Below, in pieces: positions 10,771 through 24,061 of a stretch of 64,000 nt of DNA; position 1 is the stretch's first letter; every line of letters begins with the position of its first letter. The translations under genes and the position numbers were made by a program. The stretch is from Ganoderma boninense. Taxonomy: Eukaryota; Basidiomycota; Agaricomycetes; Polyporales; Polyporaceae. The stretch lies in the NCBI GenBank assembly GCA_002900995.3, contig CM035315.1:2015826-2079825 (forward strand). The letters run 5' to 3'. A model generated the notes under the pieces. The model worked only from the letters and a program-made list of their open reading frames with translations, had not been told where the DNA came from and searched no databases.

Positions 10771-13304
10771 CTAACACTCAGGAACGATCGACACCTTGGG
10801 CTTGCCGAACAACTTCGGCCGCGTAGCGACCACGACGGATGCTCGCTTCACCACACCTTGCACCCGCTTCATGCCAGGCGCGAGCGGGTTGGTGCTGAAG
10901 CACGGCTTCCATTCCCCGTTGTAGAGGATCATGACGAGAAGGAGGACGGAGAGGCCAGTCACGACGCAAACGGTGATGCGCGTAGCCACACTCGTGTCGT
11001 GCAGGCATAGCCAAAGGATCGCGGTGGCGAACGAGACAAGCCTGTAGGGGGCCGCAGACAGAATCGTCAGGTCATGGCTCTGCTGAAGGACAAGTGTATG
11101 GATGTGTGCGAAGCGACTCACCCCCAGCGGAAGAACGCAGCAGGGATGCTGAAGATGACCGCGAGCCTCTCGATGCCGCCTCTAGATAGCGCGCGATCAC
11201 ACAGGTACTTCGTCTGCAGCTCCAAACCGTCAGCCGGAGCGCGAAAGGCCGCAGAAAAAAAGGACAGCGCATAAAAAAAGAAGGACAGTGCGTACCCCGA
11301 TATCCGCTTCGTTATGGTGGTAGCTCAGGCGGTGTTGTTCCGCCAGTATCAGACTGGCGGCGACGCATCCGGTGTTGAGGAGCGTCGAGACGTAGCTGGC
11401 TATCTGACCGACTGTTGCATCCGCGGACACGAGGCCGCCTTGGTCGATGCTTTGGACGGCGAGGAAGCCAACATTCGCAGTGAGGATGACCGTGGCCTGC
11501 GGGGATCCAGTATCTCCGACGATCAGTGGCACCCTCGAGCAGCTCGTTGGACCACGTACTGGGATGATGTATGTGGCCCATTCTTCTTGCAGCCTGCCGA
11601 CAAAGTGGCGCCAGGAGTCGTAGTTGACCTTGTTGTCAACCCACGTGGAGCTGAGCTGTTCGAAGTAGGCGTGGGGTCCCAGGAAGAACAGCAACGAGAG
11701 CCCTTCGAACAACCCCGAATGAGAGCCATTCTTGGGATCTTCCTCGAAGACGCTCTTGATGGAGTCGAGTTGGGCGTAGCGTTCGCCGTGGAAACGAATC
11801 AGCTTGTCTCGGACTGTGGTAAGAAGCTGTGGATGAGATTGGTTTCATGGTAGTATGGGGAGATGGTAACTCACGAAGGGTTGCCTGCATTCGAGCTGCA
11901 TATAGCATGGTCAGTGCCAAACCAAAACACCATATGGCTGAGCTGCTAGCACTCACCAACCATAACCATGTGCTCCGGACGGCCATACTCTATGGAAGTT
12001 ACTACGGCCCGGGGAACACAGTGAGGGGCGAAGAATCCAACGGCGTCCAGAAAGTTCACTTACACACTGATTGTTCCATCTCCTTGAAGATCTGGCAAAG
12101 GCGATGGGCATCGTCTGCGTTGTATGGACAAACGGAGGTTTTCGAGGTCACTTTGTCTGGCAGAGCGAATTCCTAACGTGTTTGCGTCTGCCATCACCAC
12201 ATCGGCTGGAAGAGACTCACCGAGCATATTGTAAGAAAGCATGGCGTGCACGTCGCCCACTGCATCAGAAGAGAGGCTCCGGCCGTGAGGGAACATGTAG
12301 CAGTGATCCCTGGAGAACACATTAGGGAGAGCGATCGTACTTTGAAAAGAAGAGGGTATGTACCAGTATCCCGTCCTCGCACCATATCCTAACCGCGAGA
12401 TCGGGCAAAACAAGGTCAGCAAGAAAACGTCATACACCAGGAGCAATTGTCTTACGGAGATGCTCCCGCGAGATGATCTTGGTCTCAGTGCCCTGGCAGT
12501 AGAAGTCCAAGCTGACGTCGTGCAGCCAAAACACCTCTCGGTTCGTCATGTCCACGGCGTAGTAGCACCAGAGCTTGTCACCCGGCGCCGCATCCGACTC
12601 GTGGTCATCGCTCAGATCGAGCCCGAATTCGATGTCTTTGCCCGACAGCTCCGGGTGCTTCGCGAGTTCAGCGTGGATCTTCTCGACTACCTCCTCGATC
12701 ATCTCGACAGCTTCCGTGTCGTACAGCCATGGGTTCGTGTAGAAGTTCTATGACGAGATCGTGCACGAATCAGTACCGGGGATTCCCAAAAATATAGACA
12801 TTGGGAGAGGTGGCGAACATACCGCAGCACGGAAGTAGACGGACCCTTCGGGATGCTCGTACGCCTTCCAGCCCAGTTTCCCAACTGTATCCGGTCTAAA
12901 CAAGATTCATCAATTACCGTGGAGGGCCGTGCGGTCGACACTAACCTGAACTGTATTCCATTGACGGGCGGGACCCTCTCGATCACTGAAATCTTATCAT
13001 AGTTGCTGGCACGGTGAACGCAATGTGAGAGATGGGCAGTGGCGGAAGAGGTTGCAAGGAAAGCGACGTACAGTTTGTCCCGCCTCGAGTACCGCAAGGT
13101 GATCAGATGCGACAAGGGAGATGACGCAAGCCACACCGCTCCGTGGTTGCGTCCGACGGTAGGAGGAGTCGAGTCGAGTCCCACATCCAGAGCGCCGTCG
13201 AGGGTGGTGCTGGAGCTGTCGCGATTGGGGGATGAACTTGAGGTATCATCGACGGACAGCGTCACCGACGATGCTGTCGTGGTCGAGGACACTGGGCTGT
13301 CCAT
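10771..13304 (-). CDS. WW-domain / multi-span membrane protein A
   Basis: Minus-strand, multi-exon gene with ATG at 13304 and stop at 10771. After a serine/threonine-rich N-terminus come RRDKL-NYDKI (joined across a 66-bp intron), a WW-like motif (LGWKAYEHPEGSVYF, about 12845-12880) and NFYTNPWLYD. Next are a conserved CYYAVDMTNREVFWL block (about 12530-12570) and a YMFPHGRSLSSDAV block (12270). The C-terminal half has the family's LSSTWVDNKVNYDSWRHF segment (about 11620). It then has at least four hydrophobic helices: ATVILTANVGFLAVQSID, IASYVSTLLNTGCVAASLIL, a helix near 11000, and CVVTGLSVLLLVMIL. The layout matches genes B, C and D in this window. Function is unknown; the WW motif suggests binding of proline-rich partners at a membrane. 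The gene converges on F-box gene 1 with only 167 bp between stop codons. Confidence 0.82.
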
Positions 13305-14750
13305 GTCGAGGCGGAGAAGAACGAGTGCCCTCAGGTGGCGTGCCCTCAGGTGGCGGAAGAGCCGCAGAGTGCACGAAGAGCGGAACGGGAGGAGGAGACG
13401 GTATTTATATTAAAAGTGGGCGGATATCCTGTGGCGCGGAGGCGCAGTCGGTTACCCGAAGAGATATCCTGAAAAGCAGTGAGGCACGGTGGCAGAATGA
13501 GCGCATGGACTGTCGTAGCGGAAGGAGCGGAGAATGCTGAGCAGATAGAGGATTTGGGCTGGCACCTTCTATGGCGGCACCCTGGGGGCAACCAATTATT
13601 CCCCATGAGGAATCGCACCTGCACAGGTGTTTCGGAAGAGGTGTTCACGCCTGCACAGGTCTTCCAGAGAAGATGTTACAATCATTATGGATCAGGGTGT
13701 GGCACCATTGAACGCTCACCTAGTTCTACTGTGGCCCGCCTCCTCGAACAATTATTTTGCATTCATATCTGTTGTGGGCACAATAGTCTGTCGAACGGTT
13801 GTTACGACTCGTTTACAGAACAGCATGACAATTGTGATGCAGGGTGCCTCCGGTACGCCCGTGGCACCCTATGATCACAGCATGCAGTCCCTGGATTCGA
13901 GGGGTAGGATGGTCAGGTGTTGAGCTGCGTGCTCTGAAAGTCCACGTTTTCTCTGCTGCTATAGACCTGGTTAGATGGAAAGTAGAACCGCCCCTGAACA
14001 CGTTGGTGCGCTCAGAGACGCCATGAAAGAGCGCGAGGAATTAAGAACGCGTGCCATCAACAACTCAGAGGGTCCTTTCTCGAGTTGCGGTCGCTTGTTG
14101 AGCCAAGTTAATAATGATATGAATAGTACCAAAATGTTCACTATTTTGTTTGCATACTGAGACAACATATCGGCTTGAGGCGGCGCGACGTCGGCAATTT
14201 AGCCTCATCGGAGAAGTCTGTATCAAGCTGAAAACCGGGTGCTGTGAGCGTGAACTGCTATGCTGGTCAGCTAGGACTCTGAGGAAGGGAGTGGTGATAC
14301 CGACGCCTCGGACACTAGCACATAGCTATTGCTTCTCCGTCACACTGAGTTGCTGGCAGGCGACGGCTGTCCACCGGACGGCATTCACATAGCAGGTAGC
14401 TCTGGAGAAGCTGGGTCAATAACGGCGGGACATTCAACAGCGCACCTAGAATGGAATAAGGGAAACCCAGTACTTGGATGAGTGCAAGCAGTCTGTCGTC
14501 GGCGACTCGATTGTCGTGGAGGAGGAACGGCGGTTCGAGACGGTCGGGCCGGGTCGGCGTCCCCAAATGGCCATTCCCCGCATCAAATAGGGTTAGGGTC
14601 TCTCTCTGTGGCCAACTCCGCACTCGGTAAGTAAGTTGGAATCTCCTTTCTCCGTTCGCCAGAAGGGACGACGACATGCCTCGTTACAGCTAGTTTTTTA
14701 CTGAACCGCATCCTCTTGCTACGGCCAACATCATTGTTCAGAGGTACACT
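13305..14750. other. Intergenic between divergent genes
   Basis: About 1.4 kb separates the starts of WW/membrane gene A (leftward) and F-box gene 2 (rightward), so it must contain both promoters. Directly upstream of the leftward ATG lies a small direct repeat, CCTCAGGTGGCG twice at 13330-13352. No gene is recognisable. Confidence 0.55.
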
Positions 14751-16873
14751 ATGCTGCAGGACGGAGTCGATGAGCTCCTCCATTTGGCAGACATCAATAT
14801 CCGAACCACTGCTGGCTCGCTTCCCTCAGGCCCATCTTTTGAACGCGATCGGATCACAGGTGCGACATGATTACCTTTCTCAAGCTCAACTGGCGGCTCT
14901 TGACACAGACACCTCCAGCATGGTCGGTTCTGGCGGCCGAAGAGGATCTGGCATTGATCAACCAAGTTCCTCCCTCGGAAATCCAGGACTGGTGTCTGGC
15001 GAGGATCGCTGGCCACAGAGATCACAACCGCCTCCTCCGTGAATTGCACGGTCCTGCCGCTGGCACCGCTGTCTGCAAAACCAAATCCCACATCCGCGCC
15101 TTCCGCTCCGAATACAACGTGTTTGCGCCGATAAACCGTCTCCTGCCTCCAGAGGTGCTCATGGAGATCTTCTCCAACATCCATCCTGCGGTGGTATACC
15201 GATGCCGCGTGCCTGTCTTGCATGTCTGCCGATACTGGACGATGATTATTTTGAAGGTACCTCAGTTCTGGGCTAACCTCGCCAGTTTGCAAATGCCGCG
15301 TTCCATGAATCCCAAATGGCGCAGGGATCGGTTAACGACCGCCCTGGCTCTGTCCGCACCCCTGAGCCTTGACCTCTCGCTCACGTTCTGGTCCTCGCAC
15401 ATTATCGACATCGTGGTACTTCATGCTGCCCGCCTTGCGTCCCTTACGATCCGCCCTGTGTCTGATATCATATCTATCAAACGGCTCCTGGAGCAACACA
15501 TGCCTCACCTTCGGGACCTCGTCATCCTGGATCGCCTGCCGCATTGGATAGATCTTCCTCTGACCTTGTGCTTTCATCAATACCCCAACATCCAGTCATT
15601 TCGACTCCAGCATAGCCTTTACTACTCTTCGACTGCGCCGTGTCCATCCCTGCGCCACCTCAAGCTGACGCGTTGTACGATGCGCCCTTGGCCCATCTGC
15701 GGCTATGTTCCCTCGATGCGTGCAGTGCACGATGCCCTCGAGCTGTTCCCGAACTTGGAGACCCTCACCTTGGATCACAGCCTGTCAGAAGGGGATTTCG
15801 GTGGGGAACTCCCCCAGCTTGCGAAGATCATCCATCTCCCGCGTCTGGTTCGCCTCGAGATAGAAGACGCGCCCGTCTACATCCCATACTTCCTTTCGCA
15901 CCTCGTCCTCCCGCCAACGACCGCCCTCGTCCTCGCAACCGACTATCGACTAACCTCCGAACACCCCGTTCCAGCCCCGGTCTTCCCAGGCATGACCCCT
16001 TCCCCCGCACCGGACGCCGAGCTCAGCCTTGATCTCGACTTCTCCTACAACTTCAATGGGCACCAGCCCCCGGAGGGGCTCGCCCGCTGGGAGACACACG
16101 GCTCCGGCGCCCGGCCGGTGTGCGTCACCCTCACGCGCGGCGCGCGCCGCCTCGACACCATCGCGCACTTCACCCGCGAGCTCGCGCGGGCCCTCGCGCC
16201 GCTCCCCGGCCGCGGGGTGGCGTCGCTCACGGCGACGGGCTCCTGGGCGCGCTCCCAAGGTGAGAGACAATCTGCCCTCAACCTGCGCAGCGCCCGCGAG
16301 TATTGGGCCGCGTTCCTGCCGGACCTCGCGGGGCTTCGCCGCCTCACCTGCATCGGGCAGGGGGCGACGAAGGACTTGCTCGACGTGCTTGGGCAGCCGC
16401 TGCTCCCCCAGGGCCCGGGCGGGGGTAGTGAAGAGTTTGCATGCCCGCGCTTGGCGGAGCTCGCGCTCGTGTGGGACGTGCCGACGGCCGCTTGTTTCGA
16501 GATGGAACGGGATGGACAGCAGTCTGGGGGCGCGCGCGATGGTGAAAACTCAGACCCAGGCTCGGACTCGGGCGACGAAGAGGGTTCCGGGAGTGCGAGT
16601 TCGACGCACGGGGCGGGATGTCCGAGCCAGGTCGAGGTCGGGGTCGGCCCTGCATTCGCTGCAGCGTTGGGCGAGCTTTGCGACGCACTCGCGGCGTGTC
16701 TCGCAGGGAGGGAGCGATGCGAGCCCATCCGGACGCTGTCTGTCGCGCCACGGGGAATGTTCGGCTGGGACCTCTGTTTGGAGAGTTGGCAGGCTGCCTT
16801 GGTGGAGCGGCGGTTGCGGAATAGGTTGGGGCAGTTGGTGGGAGAGGTCCTTGTTGTGGACAAGGTTGAATGA
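14751..16873 (+). CDS. F-box / leucine-rich protein 2
   Basis: Paralog of F-box gene 1. Exon 1 is 14751-14859 (MLQDGVDELLHLADINIRTT) and exon 2 is 14919-16873, separated by a 59-bp phase-1 intron; the product is 687 residues. The second exon begins WSVLAAEEDLALINQVPPSEIQDWCLARIAGH and matches gene 1 closely. The F-box-like motif reads INRLLPPEVLMEIF, then VCRYWT and VPQFWANL. Leucine-rich segments follow (CPSLRHLKL, FPNLETLTL). An acidic, Ser/Gly-rich stretch is encoded at 16500-16600, but it lacks the VEMSGED units of gene 1. A predicted role as an SCF adaptor follows from the family. Start alternative: an ATG at 14867 opens the same frame without splicing, but it would lose the N-terminus shared with gene 1. 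Confidence 0.87.
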
Positions 16874-18871
16874 GCGGTGTGGTCAGAGGGCGCGGATTGA
16901 GACAATACATTAACGATAGTACGACCTGTAGTGCTCTTAGTAAGAATAGTAATATGCTAGTCTGAGCAGGACTTGGAAGGAGTGCAAGCAGTGGTCAGCC
17001 AGTGGCTTGATATGAGCTTGCTTGGGACGAGCTTAGTATGGCTCCCGGGTCCAAGCCTGCGCTACATCATGTCATCAGGGTTAGGTCGCCGTTTTCGGAG
17101 AATTCCGGGCTTGGGAACGGTAAGCACCAGCGCCGTTTTCTCCGTGCTCAGAACCACCGCTCAGTCTCGTCACCAAGAATGCAGAATGCTTAGTCTTTCA
17201 CGACTTGAGAAGTGCCCTCCTCTGGGCCCATTACAGGTCGATCCGTCCTCTCTTGCAATGCCTTCCATAGGAGTTCCCCATCGCTTGGTTCGGCACCGCA
17301 TGCGTTCAACTTGAAGTTTTTGACAAGGTATCCGCATGGGTTGCCATTGGACCCTTTTCTGTGTTGTTCATTACATTGATTCGTGTCTCTTATAGGCCCT
17401 TGAAGAGCGCCAGGAGAGAATGAATACTTCGAGCTCGCTATGCCACGCAACAGAATATGCTCGAGCCCTAGCAAGTTCGAAGCGACCGGAGAATGCCTCC
17501 AGACCAGCCTAATTGTAGAGTAGAGCTTGACAAAAACCAGTATGAAACCCTTAGGTGACGAAACCAAGGAACCCGTGAGGACTATTCATGGCCTCTGGAA
17601 CCTTGACCGGTGGTCGGGTGGCGGGGCGCTGCACGGACCACCTTCACTTCTCGGATCACGAATGAGAGAAAGGTTTAGGCTCAGAACAAGGTTGGTCTGT
17701 CTCGATTTTCTGGCCTCTATCTCCGACTGTTCTTGACAACCGCGTTTTCTCTGCAGATTGCACGATCATGGCCGTGAAGCCTTCAACAGATGCCTGCTTG
17801 CCAATCAAGGAGATGTACGTCCTCTCCGCAGTACTTGGGATACCGCTTGGCGATGTACCTCTGACACAAGCCCCCATTTTTTCGCTCTGAAGATGGTTTG
17901 GCTTTGGTGATCTTGACCAGCCGAAGATCTGCCGCGGTCATCGATCCTCGCGCGATCACTGCTGAAGCCAAATACACCACCCCACTTTTAGTCAGTCTAT
18001 CCGAGCCTAGAGCGACAGACGCATGGGATACGTCCGAGTCCTCTCAGCACGAGCCCATTTGCCGCAGTCCCTTTCTGCCTAGAGGAGCCTTTACGCAGCT
18101 TTTCCGTGAGAGGATGAGTTTATGTTCGCCGTTCATGTTCCACCTCCCACGGCCCTCCCACTAGCGCTTCCTGGAGAGTCTCGTAAAGCCACTGTCCTTT
18201 TGGGGGTGATTCCCGCTGCGCATCCTCGACCAGCTTTTGCGACGTCAGTCAGCTGCAGCTGCTATGCGCACACTATCCGAGGTCCTATTCAAACTTGCTA
18301 CCATGTGTCCGTGGCATCACAAATGCGACTGGCCACCAGCGCAGCCGTTTGAATACAGCACGGCCCACATCCGATGAGCATTGGTGAGTCTCTTGCAGTC
18401 TTTCTTTTGGCCCATGAACCCTGCATTCACCGCTCAGATGACAGGCCAAATGGTGTCCCTCAAACACGTCTGCCTTCATCGACTCCCAGACACTGTTCTC
18501 TTCCCCCAGTGGCTGTGAATGCTGGCGGATCAGGTTTGCTCGCTCCTGGTCAGAATGGCACCATGCAGTCGAACAAAGGCGTGTGAGTGAGCTCGCGAGG
18601 CATGATTGTTTTTAAGCATTAGACTGACGCTCTCGCCGATCACAAGCCATAAAAGTGTCCGGATGAGGATGCCTCGGCCTTAGGGCGTGCTTGGAGCCCG
18701 GGACGAGGCGAACTGTGGAAGCCTTGTGAGAGCCGAGCGGACAACGATCGTGGGCCCCCCGAGGCTCGGAGGGCGGGTTTTACAGGCTATATAAAAGTGC
18801 GACCGCCAACAGCGACTCATTGCGTCATTTGTCTCCTCTGCAGACTCACCTCCGCCTACCCCAAGGTCGCT
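16874..18871. promoter_or_regulatory. Intergenic with TATA box of GH47 copy 3
   Basis: Two kilobases without a recognisable gene. At 18788-18797 TATATAAAAG lies 84 bp before the ATG at 18872, an ordinary fungal TATA position. A CT-rich segment around 18825-18850 may be the transcription start area. The rest shows short unremarkable frames on both strands. Confidence 0.6.
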
Positions 18872-21278
18872 ATGGTATCGCGGTTGCTCCGCGGGTCGAT
18901 CGTCGCTCTTGCATGCTTGTCTGGCAGCTTCGCCGCGAGCATCCAGGATCCGGATCTAGCCCTCCCGTCGGACGCCTCGACGCACAGGCAAAATGTCAAG
19001 GACATCTTCCTGACAAGCTGGAACGCATACATGTGGGTAGATTACGCTCTCGACGAGTCCCTCCAATATGCTACAGCTCGACTTGCTTTTTTTACTTAGG
19101 GAGTACGCTTACCCCCACGATGACCTTACTCCGATTTCAATGAGCTGGACCGATGGTCGGAACGGCTGGGGTGCATCGCTTGTCGACGCCCTTACCACAC
19201 TGGTAAGTCTCCGCACTCGCCTGTCGCATAACCTTCGACCGCTGACTCCCTGACGAGAGGCTATTATGGGTAAAACGGTGCGTCCTCCGGAGTCTTACAG
19301 AGCGAGCCGGACAGATCACTCATCTGTTTCCTGTCCCGTAGGATTCCTTGGCCCAAGCGGTAAACCATATCGCCACTGTCGACTTCACTCGCGATCACTC
19401 CGGGAGCACTGTCAGGTTCGCGCTTGGCCTTGGCTTCACCATGCTCCATGCGCCGCTCACGATTGGGGCTCGGCGACAGTGTCTTCGAGACGACGATTCG
19501 CTACGTCGGAGGTCTCCTCAGCGCGTACGAGCTGTCGAACAAGACGTACTCCGTGCTCGTCACGCAGGCTCAGACCCTCGTTGACAAGCTCGCATTCGCA
19601 TGGTCTCGTGTGAGACTCAGCTATATCACGCCACCCTCACGCCAAATTTGACGGCCTTTTGTAGGGCAACACTATCCCCTACGGGACACTCAACATCAAC
19701 ACGACGGTCCCAGTGACGGGACCACCAACATTGCATCGGCTGGTACGGTAAGTCTGGCTATATGCGCTATATGCGTGACGGAGCCGCCTCTGTCTCGCTC
19801 TGGCGCTGATTTTATCGCTGATAGCTCACGCTGGAGTGGTCGCGCCTTGCGTAAGTGTCGCCCTCCGTTTCGGTTGTTGCCGGATGCTGACCTCACACTG
19901 CGATGTATTGTACGATCCGATTAGCGACTACACCGGAAACGACACCTACCGCGCTCTTGCAGAAAATGCGGTCAGGGAGATTATTGCCCAGGTCGGTTTT
20001 AGTAGCACTCGCAGATGGCTAAGTCTAGGCGCATTGTTGAACGGTGGGTCTGGATCTACAGCCCAAACCTCTTCCCGGCTTTCCAGCTCAAGGAATCGAC
20101 CCGGCTACGAGCGAGCCCGTTGGTGCTTACATCGTGAGTGATCCGAACTGTATCTTGCTCCTCTGGAATCGGGAGCCCTGACATGCCCGGTAGACATGGG
20201 GCGGAGGGTCGGACAGCTACCTAGAGTACCTCATCAAGTACCCCCGTTTGACCAACACCGACAATGACATCTTCGCGGATAATTGGGCCACTGCAGTGGA
20301 TTCGTCTATTAAAATCACTCCTCAGGGTATGTTACAATCGTCTCTCATATATCTCCATCTCCATGACTTGTCTGACCGCATTTCTTCCTAACTAGAGATC
20401 CACTGTCGGCGGCTGGACGTACCTCGCAGACCAGGACGACAGCGGTACTATCCGGCACATCGGCTCGCACCTGGCGTGCTTCATGGCCGGCAACTGGATT
20501 ATGGGCGGCCGACTTTTGAATAACCAGACGATTGTCAATCTTGGGCTTGAGCTCAACGAGGGCTGCTGGAACACCTACGCAAGCACCGCGCACGTTTCTC
20601 CTCCCTCCCCTCTTTATCTATCGGTCTCGCTGACTCTTCATTTGCATTGACAGGACGGGCATCGGCCCAGAATCCTTCGCATACTTCTCGAGCGACGGCA
20701 ACTACACCGGCTCGACCCCGTCCGCCTCCCAGCTCGCGTTCTACGACGAGCACGGGTTCTTCATCACGACCTCGTACTACTACATGCGGCCTGAGGTCCT
20801 CGAGTCCAACTTCTACGCCTGGCGGTACACCGGCAACACGACGTACTACGAACGCGCGGTCTCTGCGTACCAGAGCCTCGAGACGCACCTCAAGACGGAC
20901 ACGGTCGCGTACGCGCCGATCAACGACGTGAACGCGGACGGCGGTGGCGGGTTCACCGACGACATGGAGAGCTTCTGGTTCGCAGAGGTTATCAAGTACC
21001 TGTACCTCACCTTCGACGACCCCGGCCATATCAGCTTGGACGAGTGTGCGTAGTGCACTTGATGCTCTCGGATCATGGGATGAGTGTTTACTGACGCACG
21101 GATTCCAGACGTGTTCAACACCGAAGCGCATCCGTATGTTGCGCCCACTGCGAAGGCGTCGTACGGCAGCGGCCAGCTGTATTCAGAGTCATCGGTATCG
21201 TTCGAGACGAACTCCGGCACGCTCCCGCTCGTCAGCCCCGCACAGAAGATCCCCGCTACGTCGACGGGTGCATGGTAG
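18872..21278 (+). CDS. GH47 class I alpha-1,2-mannosidase, copy 3 (two frame breaks as read)
   Basis: Same 13-exon plan as copies 2 and 4. The ATG at 18872 starts a signal-peptide-like N-terminus (MVSRLLRGSIVALACLSGS). Blocks recognised are EYAYPHDDL, NGWGASLVDAL, DHSGSTVR, WGGGSDSYLEYLIKY (about 20200), HLACFMAGNW (about 20470), SFWFAEVIKYLYLTFDD (about 20970) and VFNTEAHP (21113). Compared with the other copies the exon ending near 19750 is 83 nt instead of 84, with one base missing around 19720. The exon ending near 20327 has one extra base around 20311-20317. Read as given, the region between the two is out of frame and meets a TAG in the sequence coding DSYLEYL (about 20222-20225). The intron after the IIAQ exon starts GTCGGT, an unusual donor. 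Either two consensus errors or real inactivation; every catalytic block downstream is well preserved. Confidence 0.88.
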
Positions 21279-21631
21279 CCTGAGCTTGTCGTCTTATCAT
21301 TGATAACAGAAGCACAAAACGAGACAAACGAACGGAGGGCAGATGTGCACCATGAGCCTGTCCAATTAAAAGACTAGGGATCTGGTACATAGTGATCATC
21401 ACCTCAGTCACCTCGAGAGAAAGAAGGTGGGGTGCCGTCAAGTAAATGATTGAAATGGATGAGAAGGGTGTAACATGTAACAACGGGGGGGTCCTGGATC
21501 TGTAAAAGGAGATCCTGTCTGAGCAAAGGTCTCGAGTGTACCGCCAGAAGGCGTATGGATACCATAACGCAGGGATCCCGACTGAGGTGCTCTCGGCGAG
21601 AGAGCGATAGCGGCTTCGTGGGTTCTTCTCG

Positions 21632-24061
21632 TCAAGAGGAGCCAAGCCAGCGTCTCGCGAACCGCACGAACTGATATCTTCGCGCTCCCTTCGTGAGGGT
21701 TCCCAGCCACTCCAAACTATTATGTGCTAGCGAGTTTGTTATGTGCTTTGACTGGTGTCTGTAGACGCCGGGGACAATCCCGACGAGAGTGGCGACGGAG
21801 ATGGCAATTGTGACCGCGACCATGGCTCGGGTGCCCGTGTCGCTCTCGTGGAAGCAGAGCCACGAGATCGCGATGAAGAACGTCAAGAGACTAGGCGATT
21901 TCGAGCGGTCAGCACGGAGAACGAACTGGGAAGTGCCGTTCGACCTACCCCCAGAGGAATAGTGTCATTGGATGCTGAAAAGGATAGCGAGTTTCTCGAT
22001 GCACAACTCGTCCTCCGGCGGTCGACGCTCGCTGGACACCTGAGGACGGCAGGGGAAGGAGATACTGCGCCTTCAAGCGGGGCCAAAGTGAGCATCCGCC
22101 GGATAGATGGTAAGACGCGCGGGAAAAAAACCTACAGCATCTTCCGAGTAGTGCATGCCCGCGCGGTGTTGTCGAGCGAGGATGGTGCCAGCGAGGATGC
22201 TTCCGATGCTCAAGATTACGGACATGTAGCAAGCAACCTGGCCCACGCTTCGGTAGGTTGCAGTAGTACCGGGGCCCTGCACGTCGACGCTCTGTATCGA
22301 GAGAAATCCAACCCCAGCAGAGAGAATCACCGCTGACTTCATATCAGGGTCAGCCCATCACGCCAATCACACGCATAAACGGGGGACAACGCCTGAGGGG
22401 AAGGACGCTTACAGGCGTGATCGAGGCCATCCAATCGTCCTGAAGTTGCGTAATGAGGGTTTTCCAGTTGTCGTGGTTGACTTTGCCGTCAACCAGGACC
22501 GCACTGAGCTGGACGAGGTAAATTTCAGGGGTAAAAAAGAACATCCACGCCAGAATGGCGAACGGGATGGACCGCCGTTCTCGTTGTCCATATTCGTAGA
22601 CACCCGGTCCGAGTCGAGCTGGGCACAGCGTTCTCCGTAGAAATGCGCTACGCGTGCTCGACCTGCAAGAAATGTCAGTATTGAAGAAGAGAAAAGGCGT
22701 GGATGAACTAGGAGGGCACTCACATAGCGTCTTCCGCAATCGACTGACGATCACCATGTGTTCCGGTCGAGCTTGCTGCTCAGAGTCGCCTACAGCGCCG
22801 GTCGAGCTGTTAGCGAGGCATTCCTATCTACACTGAGGATAACATCATACCTCTCATCACCTCTTCGATCTCCTTCAGGATGACGAGGAACTCCCGAAGA
22901 TCGTTTCTACTATAAGGTGCTGTTGAAACTTTGCCTGTCGTTTTATCTACCACGGCACAAGGTCAGGCTTCCTAGCGCTGTAGCGGCCGGGAACACTTAC
23001 CAAATAGCAAATAGGTTATAACACTCCTTAAGTAATGAAGCTGATCGACAGCCAAAGTACGACCATGAGGAAACATATACACATGGTCCCTGCGGTGAAT
23101 CTTTGAGAGCCATGTTGGTCCTATATCGCCGAACCGAAAAGTGAGCCGTGCCCGTGGAGACGCGTAGAAGTTGGCCATACCTCCGCATCGAGAACACAAT
23201 TACCAGTAGCCTATTCCCCCGGCCTGTTCTAGACAGGCGTCATACACCGTCAGCATGCGTTAATTCATCCTTCGCGACAACTTACTGAGGTGCTCCCTTC
23301 CCATGATCTTAACATCGATGCCATCGTAGAAGGAGCTCGGAGTGTCTTGTAACCAAAAAACTTCCTCGGTATCCTTGTCCCAAACATAGTAGCATCCGAG
23401 CTTCACTTTCTCCCTCGTCTTCTCGTCCATTGTGACGTCGACATCCAAGCAGATTTCATAGCGTCCCGGAGACATGCGAAGTCGGCAAAGTTCCCGCGAG
23501 ACCAGCTCCAAAGTCGCATCAATGTCTCTCAGGTTTTGTTCGTCATAGAGCCACAAGTTCGTAAACCAGCCCTGTAAAGCTCGTGCTGTCAGGATCCGTT
23601 CTTGTGCTACATCTTCCTGGCATACCTCTTGTTGGAAGTAGACAGACCCTTCCGGATGAATGTGCGGCACCCACTTGCAACTGGACCCAAGCGTTCTTGA
23701 GGACCTCCAGATGTCACTTTGCGAAGCTACCACCGCAGCTTCGAGGTCCGAACGCTCACCTGTACGGCACACCGGAATTTTGTGGGCCAATTCGGTCGTA
23801 AGATGGTATTTTGTCGTAGTCTCTGCAGGCCACGTTAATGGAACCTCATGCGGGACACATTGTCAGCACGTACAAGATATCCCTTCGCTGGTGCTTGAGG
23901 CATGAGATGAACGACACCGGAGCCGCAGCGAGGCGGACGCCGACAGGTTCGAATCCACATTTCGAGCTCTGTCCGAGAGCCTCCTCAACAGGGTCCACCA
24001 TGCGCATAGTCGCGAGTGAGACGTTGGGATACTGGTCTAGAGGATATGGCATCAGCCCCAT
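21632..24061 (-). CDS. WW-domain / multi-span membrane protein B
   Basis: Minus-strand paralog of gene A. The best start is ATG 24061 (MGLMPYPLDQYPNVS). QRRDIL joins DYDKIPSYDRIG across an intron of about 50 bp and YR joins TLGSSCKW across another. The same two junctions occur in gene A (RRDKL-NYDKI), which confirms the models against each other. A WW-like motif follows (KWVPHIHPEGSVYF, about 23650), then WFTNLWLYDEQN, LGCYYVWDKDTEEVFWLQD (about 23380) and a MFPHGRTLAVDQLHYL block (about 23050). The C-terminal half has LSAVLVDGKVNHDNW, then helices AVILSAGVGFLSIQSVD, VACYMSVILSIGSILAGTIL, a helix near 21870 and VAVTIAISVATLVGIV. Stop is at 21632. It converges on GH47 copy 3. Function unknown. 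Confidence 0.8.

Noticed and set aside
14867..14918. Unspliced start of F-box gene 2 at ATG 14867
   Set aside because: It lies inside a 59-bp intron whose length and phase are conserved in F-box gene 1, and the upstream exon has a clear paralogous sequence.
16029..16913. Long open frames of 190-290 codons overlapping F-box gene 2 on both strands
   Set aside because: They are Arg/Ser/Pro-rich shadows caused by high GC content in the third exon half; the F-box frame has paralogs and motifs, these do not.
14580..17085. TTAGGG-like words near 14587 and 17078 as possible internal telomeric repeats
   Set aside because: They are single, isolated hexamers without tandem arrangement.
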